A stretch of DNA of 64,000 nucleotides from Macrothele yani (Eukaryota > Arthropoda > Arachnida > Araneae > Macrothelidae). The position numbers and the translations under genes are program-made. The stretch's first letter is position 1; every line of letters begins with the position of its first letter. A model generated the notes under the pieces. It made no database searches, was not told where the DNA came from, and saw nothing but the letters and a program-made list of their open reading frames with translations. The DNA is taken from the NCBI GenBank assembly GCA_039090855.1, contig CM077006.1:47749336-47813335 (forward strand), read 5' to 3'. Of the stretch, positions 22,901 through 34,509 are shown one piece after another.

Positions 22901-23140
22901 CCGGAGACTGAGGGCCAAGATTTAAGTTGTAGAGTCATTTTGGAGGGGTTTGGCCATAACTCACCACGCTGGCCAAGCGGGTTGGTGAGTGTGGGATAGA
23001 ATTTCCTCTAATCCCGATGGTATAGTTATACCGCTATTGGCGGTCGTCAGAGCCCCTTAGTGGGAACAGGATGCACCACGAGAAGGCGGGGTTGACATTT
23101 GTCAAGGAGAGGCTGTGATGTTATGCATCAGCTGACCTTA
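19975..23140 (-). mobile_element. RTE-type LINE, inverted second copy
   Basis: Full-length on the minus strand with the same 5' leader (23140 inward) and 3' end (19985) as the copy at 16777-19955, and very similar throughout. Together they make a ~6.35-kb palindrome with a ~20-bp centre. The 5' flank continues into an (ATAC)n run. Confidence 0.9.
20085..22938 (-). pseudogene. RTE endonuclease-reverse transcriptase, multiply broken
   Basis: The endonuclease and the start of the reverse transcriptase are open from 22938 to 21274 (554 residues; TYNGRS, GLSEVRR, GSDHRLV present). The phosphodiesterase motif is damaged, with GDFNAKIG reading RDLNAKIG after a loss. Frames then change: FRSGYSTIDHIHVLRELIER and AFIDYEKAFDSV at 21165-20917, and LRFADD onward at 20828-20085. 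Several indels separate the three pieces, so this copy is dead although its sequence is close to the left copy. Confidence 0.88.
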
Positions 23141-23144
23141 CATC

Positions 23145-23151
23145 CCATACA

Positions 23152-23198
<47 letters not shown>

Positions 23199-23199
23199 G
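23145..23199. repeat. (ATAC)n(AT)n microsatellite
   Basis: Tetranucleotide run changing to AT dinucleotides. The adjacent TATG at 23196-23199 is duplicated at 27753-27756. Confidence 0.9.
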
Positions 23200-25570
23200 T
23201 GTCATGGCGGAAATTTTAATCTCTGGTGAATTTCAGAAAGACCTGATCAATCTTTCTGTTGGTTTATCAGGGATTAATTAATGCAAAATTTTCTCCCATG
23301 ACATACGTTAGAAGAAAAATTCCTGGTTGAAAGGCAGGGAATTCGTGCGCAAAATTCACTTGTCTTAATCACAACCAGGAAAACAAAATTTTATGTTAAG
23401 GAAAAAAGAATAATATTTGATTTAACTGACTTTAGGGTTTTGGAAATAATTATTTTATCTATTCTTTTATCGCGATAGGAAAAGGCGAGTAGGTGTGCAG
23501 CTCAGAGAATCAAAATTAATTTTACTTTCACATCACGGAATGAGGGAAAAAGCGTTTCTGAAAAAAAAAAAAAAGTTGTGGGAAAAGGAAATCTTCTTTC
23601 AGATCGGCCATTTTAAGGGTCCTGTAGTTGTCGATCAGAAAATGTTGCAGTAATGCTTTCTTGGGTTGGCGTTGTTCTATTTGTGGAACAAGGTCACAGC
23701 ATTATGCAGGAAGTTACTTGGTCCCTACGTGTGAAGGTCAAGAGTTCCTCTCCCCCGGCTGACCGAGGATGCCATGTGCCTGGTAAAAAAATTTTTTCTT
23801 CGTTGAGAGTGCTGGACGCTGCGACGATGCTGCCCGAGTGAAGGTCAGAGGTCACTCGAGGCGAGGGAGAGAAATTCCGTTGGGAAGCCGTTGTTACTAG
23901 GGTGAGTCTTGGCCAATGGGGAGACGGCTAAATGTCAAAGTTTGCTAAGAGCCGTTGCGATTTCTCACAGAGACGGTTTGATATTTCTGAGGAACGGAGT
24001 GGAAAATTTGACTCTCCCATCGCCTTTTTGGCGGGAGGGGTGGAGACCAACCTTATTATCTCATTTACCGGAGATGTATGTTCTCTGATGCACTCCAGCT
24101 TCAGGCAAAAGAAAAGGAGAGGGCTTAGCTGAAAAAGGCAATGCTACTGCCCACCTACAAGTTAAGGACCTGAAGTGTTTTTTTTTACCACCACTTTCTT
24201 CGTTTGGGGATCAGATGACTCCTGGTCGAGAAAAACTAATGGAAAAAAAAAAAAAACTAGCAGGGGAGATTGATAAAAATTGCTCCCTCGATTGATGCCC
24301 TAGGAAGAGACCCACCTACAGGAGACTCAGGCATGTTCCTCCTGGCACTGGAAGTTATGGCAACGCCATTATGGAGCCGTGTGAACAACATCGACTACGG
24401 TAGCTGTGAATCGTCGAGCCTGGCCCACTGCCTGATGGAAGAAAACCAAAAAAGGGGTCTGCCGTCCCAGGGAGAGAAATTCCCAAGGACTGTTCTGCTT
24501 CCTGGATTTTTGGCTATGCCGCTGGGTCAACAGGAAGAAAAACAATTCAACCGGGACAGTGTGACGAGAGGACTTTCCTTAATTTTTACATTTGGCTGTG
24601 AAATATTTTTTGTTATCGTCGGTTAGCTTGTCAAGAGTTGTTCCTGCCCAGCCCAAAAGGTAAATTTTTCTTGATTTTTTTTTTTGTATTATGTTGTGAC
24701 CGCTGTGGAATTGTTGAACGAGTGGGTCAGCATTGTGCAATAGAATTTATAGTTCTGCTAAAATTTCTTTTTTGAGGTTAGCTGGGTGTAGGACAGATGT
24801 CCCCTTATTGTTGTCATGTCTGGTATTTTAGCAACTCCCCAGGCTAGTAAATTTTAATGTATCCGAAAAATTTGGCTTAATGTTTGAGCACAGTGAATTT
24901 TGGTGCATCGATTATAGTTTAGTTGGGCATGTGAAAATTGAAAAGCAGTGTTATTGGGATTCCGTGTGTGATAAAATAATTGTAAACATTTTTCTCTAGC
25001 CTTTTACAGCGTTGAGCTCTTTTTTTTTTTTTTTTTTTGAGTGAAGATAAATTATGGGATGATTCATATTGGGATTTTGGGAGCATATGTATAGTGTGAT
25101 GAAATTGGAAACCTAAAGTGCTGTTTACATTCTTGGAGTGTTGAGTGTCGAAATTAAGATTGTTGGTGTGTTATTTTGAGGACCAGTATTTTGCATGCTC
25201 CAGAGGAGTGTTAATCTCCCATTTGAAAGGGGTGATCTTAGGGCAAGCCTGGGAACTTGTCCTAAGGCAGAGGGCTCTGAGTAGGGAATTTTTACCAGGA
25301 TGCGATATGTGCAAAATAGAAGTTAAGGTGTTTGGGTTCTCAAGTTTAGTATTTCACAAAAAGAATGAACATCATGGGTTGAGAAGACACACTTTTGCTC
25401 ACCAGTTCCAGTATTAATTGTTCTTTTTTTTGGCCTAAATTTTCTTGTTTTTACTAAAAGGTTAAGAGTCTAAATGTAATTTTAATTTTCAATAAGGTGA
25501 AAATATTTAGTAGGTTATGTAAATGGTCAGTGTTATTATCTGCAGTGCGATACAGAAGAATTTCCTTACT

Positions 25571-25830
25571 TGGTGATTTTTCCTGGGATTTGTATGTAGT
25601 GAGGGATTTGTGATTTTTCCTGGGATATATGTGGATATGGTGATTTTGGATTTCCTGGGATATATAGAGATTTGTGATTTTTCCTGGGATATTGTGACTG
25701 TGGATATTGTGATTTTGGATTTCTTGGGATATATAGAGATAAGTGATTTTTCCTGGGATATATGTGGATATGGTGATTTTGGATTTCTTGGGATATAGAG
25801 AGCTTTGTGATTTTTCCTGGGATATAGTTG
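25571..25830. repeat. Minisatellite of TGATTTTTCCTGGGATAT units
   Basis: Alternating blocks of TGATTTTTCCTGGGATAT and TTTTGGATTTCTTGGGATAT, each followed by variable GTGGATATGG or AGAGAT spacers; about four to five copies. Confidence 0.85.
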
Positions 25831-27121
25831 TGTTAGTTCTGGGCCGGATGTGCCTGGAGTATTTTGGGGTTGAAGTACGACAGGCTCTTGCAGGCGTGGT
25901 TGATCAAGGTGGGATTGTGCATTGGTTCGCAAAGGAGGAGCCTTGAGGACGTGGTTTTTTGGGAAAATTTCTCTTCAAACCCCCAGTAGTTTCGCTGCCC
26001 ACGGAGATATGTACTGCCAGCGAGGGTCGGTCGGGCATTGCTTCAATGGATGTTGCAAGATCATGTTAGAGGAAATTCTGTACCTGATGATGTGTCGCAC
26101 TTGGGGATCTTTTCCCTTTCTCTTTGCCTAGGCTGAAATTGGATTCACGACCCAATTTCACGCCTTCAGCCTGACTGGTATTTTCTTCTGTGTTGGTTCT
26201 CAAAAACCCAGGGTAGTGTCTGAACTGAGATGATTTGCCTCACCGCTACCTCAGTGATTCACTGCAGGTGTTAAATTTAAGTTTTGTTTGGTGTGACTTA
26301 AAGTATCTAAATTAATTTGTTTATAATATGCTGTAGTGCTAGGGATGTAAATTCTAAATTCTGGTTGTTAGTGTTAGTGAACATGATATTTAGTTTGGAA
26401 ATTTAGTTAATTGGTATTTTGAGCTTTTGTTTACAGTATAGAGTTATTAAGTATCTTGAGCTGTTATTTGAAGTGCAGAGTGATGTGATTTTTATGAGCA
26501 AGCTAGTGCAAGAAGATTGTTTGAATTTCTGAATTATGTTGATGATGTTATGAATAGTGATAATTTTTAAGTTAGTGAGGTTTCTTTATAAGTGAAGTAG
26601 GTTCATTTAGTGTAGTTTCTATAGGTTATGTAATGTTAATTAATGCTTGTGCTCAGTGTAAATTCTGTTTTGAGGATAATTTACTTGGTTTGTTTACTTG
26701 CAGATAGTAGATTTGGTTAATGTATAATTTGTGGCTCTTATTATAACTGTAAATTTAATTGAAGTCTTTGAAGCTGGTTTGGGGGATTGCTGAGTTTACT
26801 AAGGTTGTTCAGGTGCTGTAAATTTAAATCAATAAGTGTAAAATGGTAAATTTGTCATTGAGCTAATTAGGTGAGGGAGAAGAGAGTACGTTTCAAAAAA
26901 ACAGAACTTGTCCACCTTGTGGAATTAAAATAAAGAAGAATCCAGTATTTTTTTTTTTGTGTGTAAATTATGTGAATCGTAGTATAATTTTGGATGCATA
27001 AAGGCAATGCCTGGTGTTCAAACCAATTGTGTTGAAATATGTCAAGTTGTGCTGTTCATAACGCCAGTGGCCAAATAGAAAAAAAAAAGATTGAGATTCT
27101 GTTTTTATACTGCTGTGTGTA

Positions 27122-27149
27122 AGCAAAAAAAAAAAAAAAAAAAAAAAAA
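27122..27149. repeat. Poly-A run
   Basis: Twenty-odd A residues within the T/G-rich candidate LTR unit. Confidence 0.9.
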
Positions 27150-27756
27150 GAAATACCACAGCTGATTGTCCACTAAATTACCTTGTTAAGTTTTTAAAGA
27201 AAAAAAAAATATAGGCAGTAGCCTTTCAAAAAAATCCAAAATTAGTGCAGTGTGAAAAATTTTGTGTGCTGTTGTCTTCCATGACTTGGTCCCATGTATT
27301 CACCTTAGCTTGACTCAGGTTATCGATCCGAATCCTGGTATTATAAGGTATTTCATAACTGCAATTTTTGTCCTGTCCTTTTAAATTGACTTTCACAGCC
27401 TCCACAAGTTGTTATTGAACGAGTACATTTTATCCTATGACTTATAGTGACACATTTTCATATACATGCAACAATATTCACTTATTTTTGCACTTTCAGA
27501 TGACTCAACTCTGCGTGAACACAAACAACGCAAACTTTTCAATAACTTCTTGTGGAATGTAAATTTTTAGATGCATTTTTGTTTAGGATGTTCATGGCCT
27601 TCAGATACTTAGAAAATATTTTTGTTTCAAAATGCATCTACCCATCTCCCAAAGTTAAATTTTAGTCTAAATTCAAAATTTCCCTTCAGGTTTACTTTTG
27701 GCTATCAATGATAATAACTTTATATAACGTGGCTGAGATATCCGCCACAACATATG

Positions 27757-29320
27757 TATATATATTTGTATGTATATATACTTAAGAGCAAAACTGAAGA
27801 CTAAGGAAAAAATTTTAGAATTTAACACGAAGGGTGCAAAATAACCTGAAAATCAAAACGCGCAACGCAGCAGTTTTGAAAATTCAGAATTCACATTCTA
27901 TAAAGAAGATACCTAAGCAAAAAAATACATATATAATTTTGACTCACACCTAGTACAACATAGAAAAGGTTATGTATCTACCTGTGTGAGTAAAAGGAGA
28001 AAAGATAAAAAAATAAAATAAAACAACTGAATGTAGAAGGTGTCGAGAATACTGAGCCTTGGCTTTATCAAGGACCAGCAAAAACTCTGCATATTCTCAC
28101 TTCTACAAAGACCTAGTTGGAAATGGGTTTCTGCAAGGCCATAGATGCAAGTAACATTCCCACCTAAAATAGTTTAAAAAATATATATATAAGTCATGTC
28201 CTCCGTAGAGTAGCATGACCTAGCACTAGTTAACAATTTCGCTTGCATCCATTAACCTTCATGGCCCGACCCATGCTCTTCATCTGTTACTATTAAACAG
28301 AGAGAAGAAGATTAAAGAGAACTCAAGCTGTGAGAGTGACATAATAAATAGAAATGATTTTCAGCTATAACGAAATTCCAAGTTCGTTTGAGAGAGAATT
28401 TAAACCTGAAAAACAATGCAAAAGAAATCCAAATTTTACATTGCAATTAAAAAAGGAAATGTTAATTTATAACGAACAGATTTTTGAAAGAAAACTTGAG
28501 TCTAAAACCCCCTACTCTACAACTTATGACAGCACGAAAACGAGAATAAGTTAAAGATAATAATTAACTAAAGAAAACTTTGTGAAAGTTATATACCTTA
28601 AACAGTTAGTTGCAATATGTACAAAGTATTTCAGCAGTGCTTTAAGTGCATAATTAATTAGTTATTAAGAACTTTACTACTTTGAAAAAACAGCGCATAG
28701 ACAGCGCATAGAAAAGGAACAAGCTTAGCCATCTTCTGTTCCTAGGTACCCCAAAAGACGCTCAAAGTTACAAAGAAAAGTAAGAGTTAAAACCCGCATA
28801 AATGTTAACAGACAAACCAATGCTTAAAAGCTGAAAAGCTAAAAAACGACAGAGAAAAGGTACATAAAGTACAAACATTGAACTTATAAAACCTAGAACC
28901 CAAAAACAAGGAAGAGAGCTTACCTCTTGTGTGACAAAAACTTTTCTCCTCACAAGAGGAGAACATGGCTGACCTCTTCCGCCACTCCCTAGACGCTGGG
29001 GGGCAGTGAGGGTGGGGCTGATGGCCTCCTCATACAGCAAGAAACCAACGCGCGGAGATTTTAACCAGAGAAAAAAATATATAAACTTAAGACTGTGGAT
29101 CTGTATGATCAGAATGAGCAGAATTAACTCTCCAGAATACATGAGAAATATTATAAAATACACGAGCAGTTTATTTAATAATCTTTGCATGTATTAAATC
29201 ACCTTAGTGAGCTTTTATATATATACACACATGTATTTTCAAATGTTAACGATCACTGTTGGTTCTCTCCGCATTAGTTAGATTTTAATTAATTAGCCTT
29301 GACAAAGCCACACAAAAGTT
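27757..29320. other. No gene recognised
   Basis: About 1.5 kb of AT-rich sequence without TIRs, tRNA boxes or coding similarity that I recognise. Several short open frames here have no family features. Confidence 0.45.
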
Positions 29321-29378
29321 GGCTATACCAATTTGTTACCTACACCAATAAAAACCTACGGATTTGTTTCTAAGTTCA
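29321..29378 (-). repeat. Inverted copy of the 16333-16391 segment
   Basis: Complement carries GTAGGTTTTTATTGGTGTAG and CAAATTGGTATAGCC as at 16333-16391. No adjoining coding sequence is recognised. Confidence 0.55.
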
Positions 29379-29707
29379 CCTTATATAGTGTTTTTACAAA
29401 AACTGAATATTTGAAACATGAAATCTGAAATCTAATTGAAGTGAGAACTGGAAAAAAATTGAGCAGTTTTGTTTGAGCTGTTTCCTTGAACGTTAGAAAC
29501 TCTGATGAGCAAACTCAAAGTACAATAAAATGTCATAGGGGAAGTGTACCAAGCAGTCAAGTTAGATTTCAGGGAGGTTTAGATACACAGAGATATATCT
29601 TATCCACTAAGTACAGTCACATGACAAGTATATGACAAGTATGACTTCCAAATTTCTTAAGGTGGGTTGTGGGTCCATGGATTTGGTTCATTGGTGAAAG
29701 TCTCACA
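29379..29707. other. Nothing recognised
   Basis: AT-rich, no supported feature. Confidence 0.5.
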
Positions 29708-29709
29708 TA

Positions 29710-30431
29710 CAGTAAAACCTCGAAAATCCGGTATCTAGAAAACCTGCCACTTCAGAAATCTGACACTTTTCTGATTTCGTTTTCGTGAGAACATCCAATG
29801 TTTCACCAATAACCATGGAAATCTCCTGATGTACTGTCTCAGTAACACATCGCGAGATCATCCGATCTCAGCGTGTGAACTTCTGATAGCTGCCTATGTG
29901 TAACATCTGGAGGTTTCTCAAATTTGTCAGCTCATTGGGTGGCGCTGAAGTGATGCTGACCGATACGGCGACGAATCGTCGTGTATGTTTCAAATGTGTG
30001 TCGAACATGTGATGATGATCTGTGCTTGGTGGTGGCTGCATGTGGATTTGAACATGTAATGGCATCTACATCGGCCTTCATGATGCATCGTGGTAATCGC
30101 CTTCGCGATGTATTGTAGTTTCATCAGTCGAAAAACTGTATCATTGATGTAAAATTCACATCGGGTTTTCGCGATGTATCCGTACAGCGCTCAGGTAATT
30201 GCCAATATTTTCGCCAAAACGATAATTGCGAAGAATGCGATCAGCAGCGCAGCCCTTGCATATTTATAAGGTGTAGATGTGCAAATTTTCGTTAAAGTAG
30301 CCTGTTACGTGTGAGTACGTGCTTTACGTAATCCCCATTACACAATTTTTGGATAGCTGCAGAAATTTGGAATTTTTTTAAATACGGCACTCGTATGGTC
30401 CCGTCGATGCCAGATTTTCAAGGTTGTACTG
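29710..30431. mobile_element. Pogo/Tigger-like MITE, 722 bp
   Basis: TA at 29708-29709 and 30432-30433 flank ends CAGTAAAACCTCGAAAATCC and the complement of CAGTACAACCTTGAAAATCT. No transposase remains. Internal GCGATGTAT motifs recur (30108, 30170) without clear function. Confidence 0.75.
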
Positions 30432-30574
30432 TATACATATATGTCACTTTAAATTCGTATGCAATCCACCCTCGAAGGAGGGGGTCCAGACCTGAGGACC
30501 ACCCCTTCGGCTATGCCTCTGATGGTGACCTTTCCTGTTTCCTATTGCTAATAACACCATACAATACTAAAGAA
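30432..30574. other. Nothing recognised
   Basis: Short spacer between a MITE and a Tc1 element. Confidence 0.5.
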
Positions 30575-30576
30575 TA

Positions 30577-32127
30577 CACTGGTGTGCAAAAATTAAGGAC
30601 GAAGAGGAGAAATTAGCATAACAGCAAAACGAGCAGGCAGAACGGACCAAAAGACCACTCAGGAGATAGACTAGGGTCCGGTACGGTAGGGCATGCGCAT
30701 ATATGCAGCATGACGTTGGGGGTGGGGTGGGAGTGTCGGAAGGATATAAAGCACATGGGCGGTGTACGCTCAGCAATTCGGTGAAAGCAATTGCACGGTG
30801 TACATCAGTTTGAACGACGTCGAGTTGCTGCCACTGTGTGATATGTCCAACAGGCAATCCAGTAGACGACATCTGGATGACTTTACCCGAGGTCGCCTCA
30901 TTTGGAAGTTGGAAGAAGGTCGAAGTGTGACTAGTGTAGCCGAGGAGTTCGGGATCGCTCACAGCATCGTTTCACGAGCTTGGAGAGCATTTCAAATGAC
31001 AGGAACAGCTGTCCAAGAGTATAACAGTGGTCGTCCACGAGAAACCACGGCGGCGAACGACCGGTATATTGTCCTGCAGGCGAGAAGCGGCAGACAGCGG
31101 GAGAAATCACAAGGCTCATGCAACAGACAACTGGACGTCCGTTATCGCGTTTTACTGTGGCCAGGAGGCTGCACAGATGTGGTCTATTTGCATGACAACC
31201 AGTTCGGTGTGTGCCATTAACGCCTGCTCATCGGAGACTGCAGTTTCTGTGGTGCCAGGAACACAAGAACTGGATACATCAGCAATGGGGTCGAGTTCTC
31301 TTTACGGATGAGAGCCGATTTAGTCTGATGAGCGATTCTGGACGTATACACATCTGGAGAGAGCAGAGAACACACAATCACACCTCCAACATCATCGAAA
31401 GGGATCGGTTTGGAGGTGGCGGAGTTCTCGTTTGGGACAATATCATGCTTGGTAGCCATACTGATCTCCACATCTTCCAAGGAGGTTCAGTCACTGGTGT
31501 CCACTATTGTACCGAGGTTCTCCTACCTCAAGTGCATCTGTTTAGAGGTGCTGTGGGTCCTGAGTGCCTCTTCATGGACGACAACGCTACACCTCATCAT
31601 ACAGTGGCTGTCGCAGAGCTGTTGGAGAGTGAAGATATTCAACACATGGATTGGCCCGCAAGGTCTCCGGACCTAAATCCAATCGAACATGTGTGGGACC
31701 TTCTCGGGAGACGCTTGACAGCACGTCACCAGCCGCCAGGAACGATTCCGCAGCTGCGATTGGCGCTACAAGAGGAATGGGCCGCGATGCCTCAACAGCT
31801 CCTTGACAACCTCGTCCTCAGCATGGACAGACGTTGTAAATCCTGCAACGCAGTCAGAGGTGATCATATCCCCTACTAAAGACTGGATTTTTCTTGGCAG
31901 CCGCCTGTCACATGGACGTTTCTGTCTTCTGTCCAGTTGTGCTCGAAGCTACCTTTTCAATAAAATGCCTTTGTATCCTTTGGATTCCTTGTTTGGACGG
32001 TTTTGCTCACTTGTCCCATATTCTTACATCTTGGGGATCTTATGGTATGATTTGAGTCTATGTGGAGCACTTCTGCACGACATTACATTCGAAAAACCGT
32101 CTTGTCCTTAATTTTTGCACGCCAGTG
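30577..32127 (+). mobile_element. Tc1-like element, 1,551 bp
   Basis: TA at 30575-30576 and 32128-32129. The 24-bp ends match with one mismatch (CACTGGTGTGCAAAAATTAA on the left; the complement on the right has GGCG in place of GGTG). It is full length with a decayed transposase. Confidence 0.92.
30843..31879 (+). pseudogene. Tc1-like DD34E transposase, frameshifted
   Basis: The start at 30843 gives MSNRQSSRRHLDDFTRGRLI, the usual beginning of this arthropod Tc1 family. The helix-turn-helix region (TSVAEEFGIAHSIVSRAWRA) follows. Near 31100 the frame shifts. In the new frame a TGA at about 31190 replaces an arginine codon, a change expected from CGA decay. The catalytic core is then open: FTDESRFSL (first Asp), FMDDNATPHH (second Asp) and SPDLNPIEHVWD (Glu), with 34 residues between the last two, so DD34E is intact in sequence. 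The frame ends RGDHIPY at 31879, the normal C-terminus. Two lesions make it inactive. Confidence 0.9.
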
Positions 32128-32358
32128 TAGAACAAAGTGAACCTATTGTTTTTCATGATAAGTCAAAATCTTGTTTTACGTACACTCAGAACCTTCTCTG
32201 TTTCTTAACCTCTATTCTTTTCTTCTTTTGCACTGAAGCTAGAGCAGAACATTTTATCTCCAAATTCACAGCGAATTTCGATTGTTGTAAATACTTTAAG
32301 GAAAACCTGTGCATTTATTGCAGTGGTTTTACGGAAATAAATACATTAATTATTTACA

Positions 32359-32588
32359 ACCCTGGCGGCGTAGTGGTTTAAGCGGTGGCTTCTGATCATT
32401 CGTCCGAGAAGGGTCCTGGTTCGAATTCAGGTGAGGCATGGACGTTGTGTTTGTCTTATGGCACTGGCTCTCTCCCTTCCCTGGGACCAGTGGCCCTAAA
32501 TCAGGGTTGGGCCACTGCTTATAGCCCGCTGAGTTGCTCACAGTGGTCGTTAAACCTCCAATAAAAATATAATAATAATAAAAAAAAA
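32359..32588 (+). mobile_element. tRNA-derived SINE with target duplication
   Basis: The head has GGCGGCGTAGTGGTTTAAGC (A box) and GGTTCGAATTC (B box). An unrelated body and an (AAT)n/poly-A tail follow. The 11-bp duplication AATTATTTACA at 32348-32358 and 32589-32599 marks a clear insertion. It belongs to a different SINE family from the copies near 60 kb. Confidence 0.85.
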
Positions 32589-32599
32589 AATTATTTACA

Positions 32600-33111
32600 G
32601 TTTGGTCATTTAAAAAGAAAGGATTTACTGAGAAGGGGGTAATCTCCCAAATCACCCCTAGTGGATTCACCACTGTTATAAAAGCTCTTGCATTATAAAA
32701 GTTAGAAGTCCAATTTGTGACTGTTGTCATTTGCAATCAACAAATGAAGGTTGTCTGAAGTTTTTAGTGTGCAGTATTTGGCAGGAAGTGATTTTGAAAC
32801 TAAAAATTAGAATATGCTAGGGTATTTGTCATGAATGATATCTGGTAGCAGCAAGGAGGAAGATCACCATTATACAACAAAACTGAATTAAATATTTCAC
32901 TAAGCATTTTTCATTTCTCTCTATTCTAAAAAAAGTAACTGCCGCCACCGCTGTTTTAGAAATTTCGCGTCACTCGCGCTTTTCTAGCTTGCCACGCAAA
33001 AAGTATTGGACACAAAAATATGAAATTTGCATCGTTTGCACAGAATTGTTAGGAGAAAACCCCAAAAATAAACAATTTTTCGATTCTGGCGTTACTTCAA
33101 GAGCTATTTTA
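32600..33111. other. No gene recognised
   Basis: A short AAAAAGTATTGGACAC motif at 32998-33013 resembles a Tc1 end but has no partner, so it is not called. Confidence 0.45.
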
Positions 33112-34329
33112 CACTATCTACCAACAAGTAATTGGACACCTGTGATAGCAAAGGAAAACAAATTTATTCACCTTCAACAGTTGGTGGAGCCTCCACAAGC
33201 AGCGATTACAGCTGCGACCCTCTGGGGCATACTCTCAACTAGGCGTTGTACGATGGCTAGATTATTTTCTTCCACTTGGCTTGGAGAAGACAGGTCAGTT
33301 CCTTCACTGATTTCGGATGGTGGGGGCACTCCTTAAGTCGACGCTCCAACTTGTCCCAGAGGTGCTCGATAGGGTTAAGGTCCGGGCTCTGTGCAGGCCA
33401 CTCCATTCGATTAACCCCATTGTCACCATACCAAGCCATGGTGGACATCTCAACATGACAGGTGGCATTGTCATCCTGAAAGTAACATGGGTCCACCCCG
33501 TAAAACTGCCACAACGAAGGAAGCGCGTGGTCATCCAAAATGGTGCAGTAGGTCTCGGCGTTGAGTCTACCAGGAATTGCGACCAAGGGTCCCGTGCCAT
33601 ACCAGGAGAAACACCCCCCATAGCATAATTCCACCGCCGCTGAACTTCACAGTTGGCACAATACATTCTGGCAGGAGGCGTTCTCCAGGCAGACGCCAAA
33701 CCCAGACCCTGCCATCCGAACAGTAGAGGGTGAACCTTGATTCGTCGCTCCAGAGAACCTGTATCCACTGTTCAATGGTCCACTGTCTATGTTCTTTACA
33801 CCACGTTAGCCGAGCAGCGCTATTGGACTTGGTAATCAAAGGCTTGTGGGCGGCAGCACGTCCATGATAACCGAGCAGATGGGCTTCCTTACAGATGGTA
33901 TTCATCGAAAGAACACTCCCGGATGCCTGTTGAATCTCGTTGCGGATGTGGCCCATCGATTTAATGCGGTTCTTCCGAATTTCTCTGGCCAGCACCCGTC
34001 GGTCTCTAACTCCCAGTTTTGTGGGTCTGCCGGGTCGGTGCACATTCTGACAGTCACCTCTCATCTTCCACTTGCCAATCACGTAAGCCACTGTCGATTT
34101 TGGGTACTTCAACTCGCTGGATATGTCACGTATGGATCGGCCATTTCTGTGATACCCGACGATTACACCTTTCTCGAAATCGGAGAGCTCCGAACTGCGT
34201 GGCATCTTACATGCGACTGGTTGTGTTGTTGTTTCCCTCACGATATTTAACGATGGTGGCCGTGACGTGTATCAGGACCGCAGATATCGTCGATTGCAGG
34301 GGTGTCCAATTACTTGTTGGTAGATAGTG
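33112..34329 (-). mobile_element. Tc1-like element, 1,218 bp, identical TIRs
   Basis: TA at 33110-33111 and 34330-34331. The ends are CACTATCTACCAACAAGTAA followed by TTGGACACC on both sides, 29 bp without mismatch. The short body is almost all transposase. Confidence 0.93.
33257..34205 (-). pseudogene. Tc1-like DD34E transposase, single frameshift
   Basis: On the minus strand it starts [20 protein letters not shown] (about 34205). A bipartite helix-turn-helix with a GRPTKL hook follows, then the catalytic block [16 protein letters not shown] (first Asp). Near 33610 the frame shifts by one at [11 protein letters not shown]. The rest is open in the other frame: CYFQDDNATCHVE (second Asp), then SPDLNPIEHLWD (Glu), spaced by 34 residues, ending LLQAKWKKII. 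A C-terminal stretch looks slightly short. All three acidic residues are present, the TIRs are identical and there is one visible frameshift, so this copy is young. Confidence 0.9.
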
Positions 34330-34509
34330 TATTTCAAAGTTAAGGTAAGCAAAAAGTGCTATCAGTTCGCGTTCCTGACACAGTAACAGAACCACGAAAC
34401 TTGTAGGCATGTAGGGCCATGACCTAATTTTTGCACCTTGTCGCCCTTTTTTAGCACATCTTTTGTAAAAAAAAAATCGTGCTTATGTTACCGGTTTGTC
34501 CGCTGCAAC

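Larger units (their letters stand above)
23200..27752. mobile_element. Candidate 4.55-kb LTR-bounded unit (solo LTR?)
   Basis: It begins TGTCATGGCGGAAA and ends ATCCGCCACAACA, an inverted TGT...ACA pair with an extended GGCGGA/TCCGCC match. TATG sits directly outside both ends (23196-23199 and 27753-27756), like a 4-bp Gypsy-type target duplication, inside AT microsatellite on both sides. The interior is G/T-rich on this strand, has no transposase or polymerase, and holds a minisatellite. I see no internal direct repeat of the ends, so it would be one very long solo LTR or an unclassified non-coding element. Confidence 0.42.

Noticed and set aside
23200..23304. Short hairpin element bounded by TGTCATGG and CCATGACA
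   Set aside because: The inverted words are only 8 bases and no target duplication fits; the longer unit ending at 27752 has better borders.
29490..29520. Possible hammerhead ribozyme core (CTCTGATGAGC ... CTCAAAG)
   Set aside because: Penelope elements often carry hammerheads, but here the required CGAAA after stem II is absent and stems I and III do not form. Another CTGATGAG at 31325 is transposase coding sequence.
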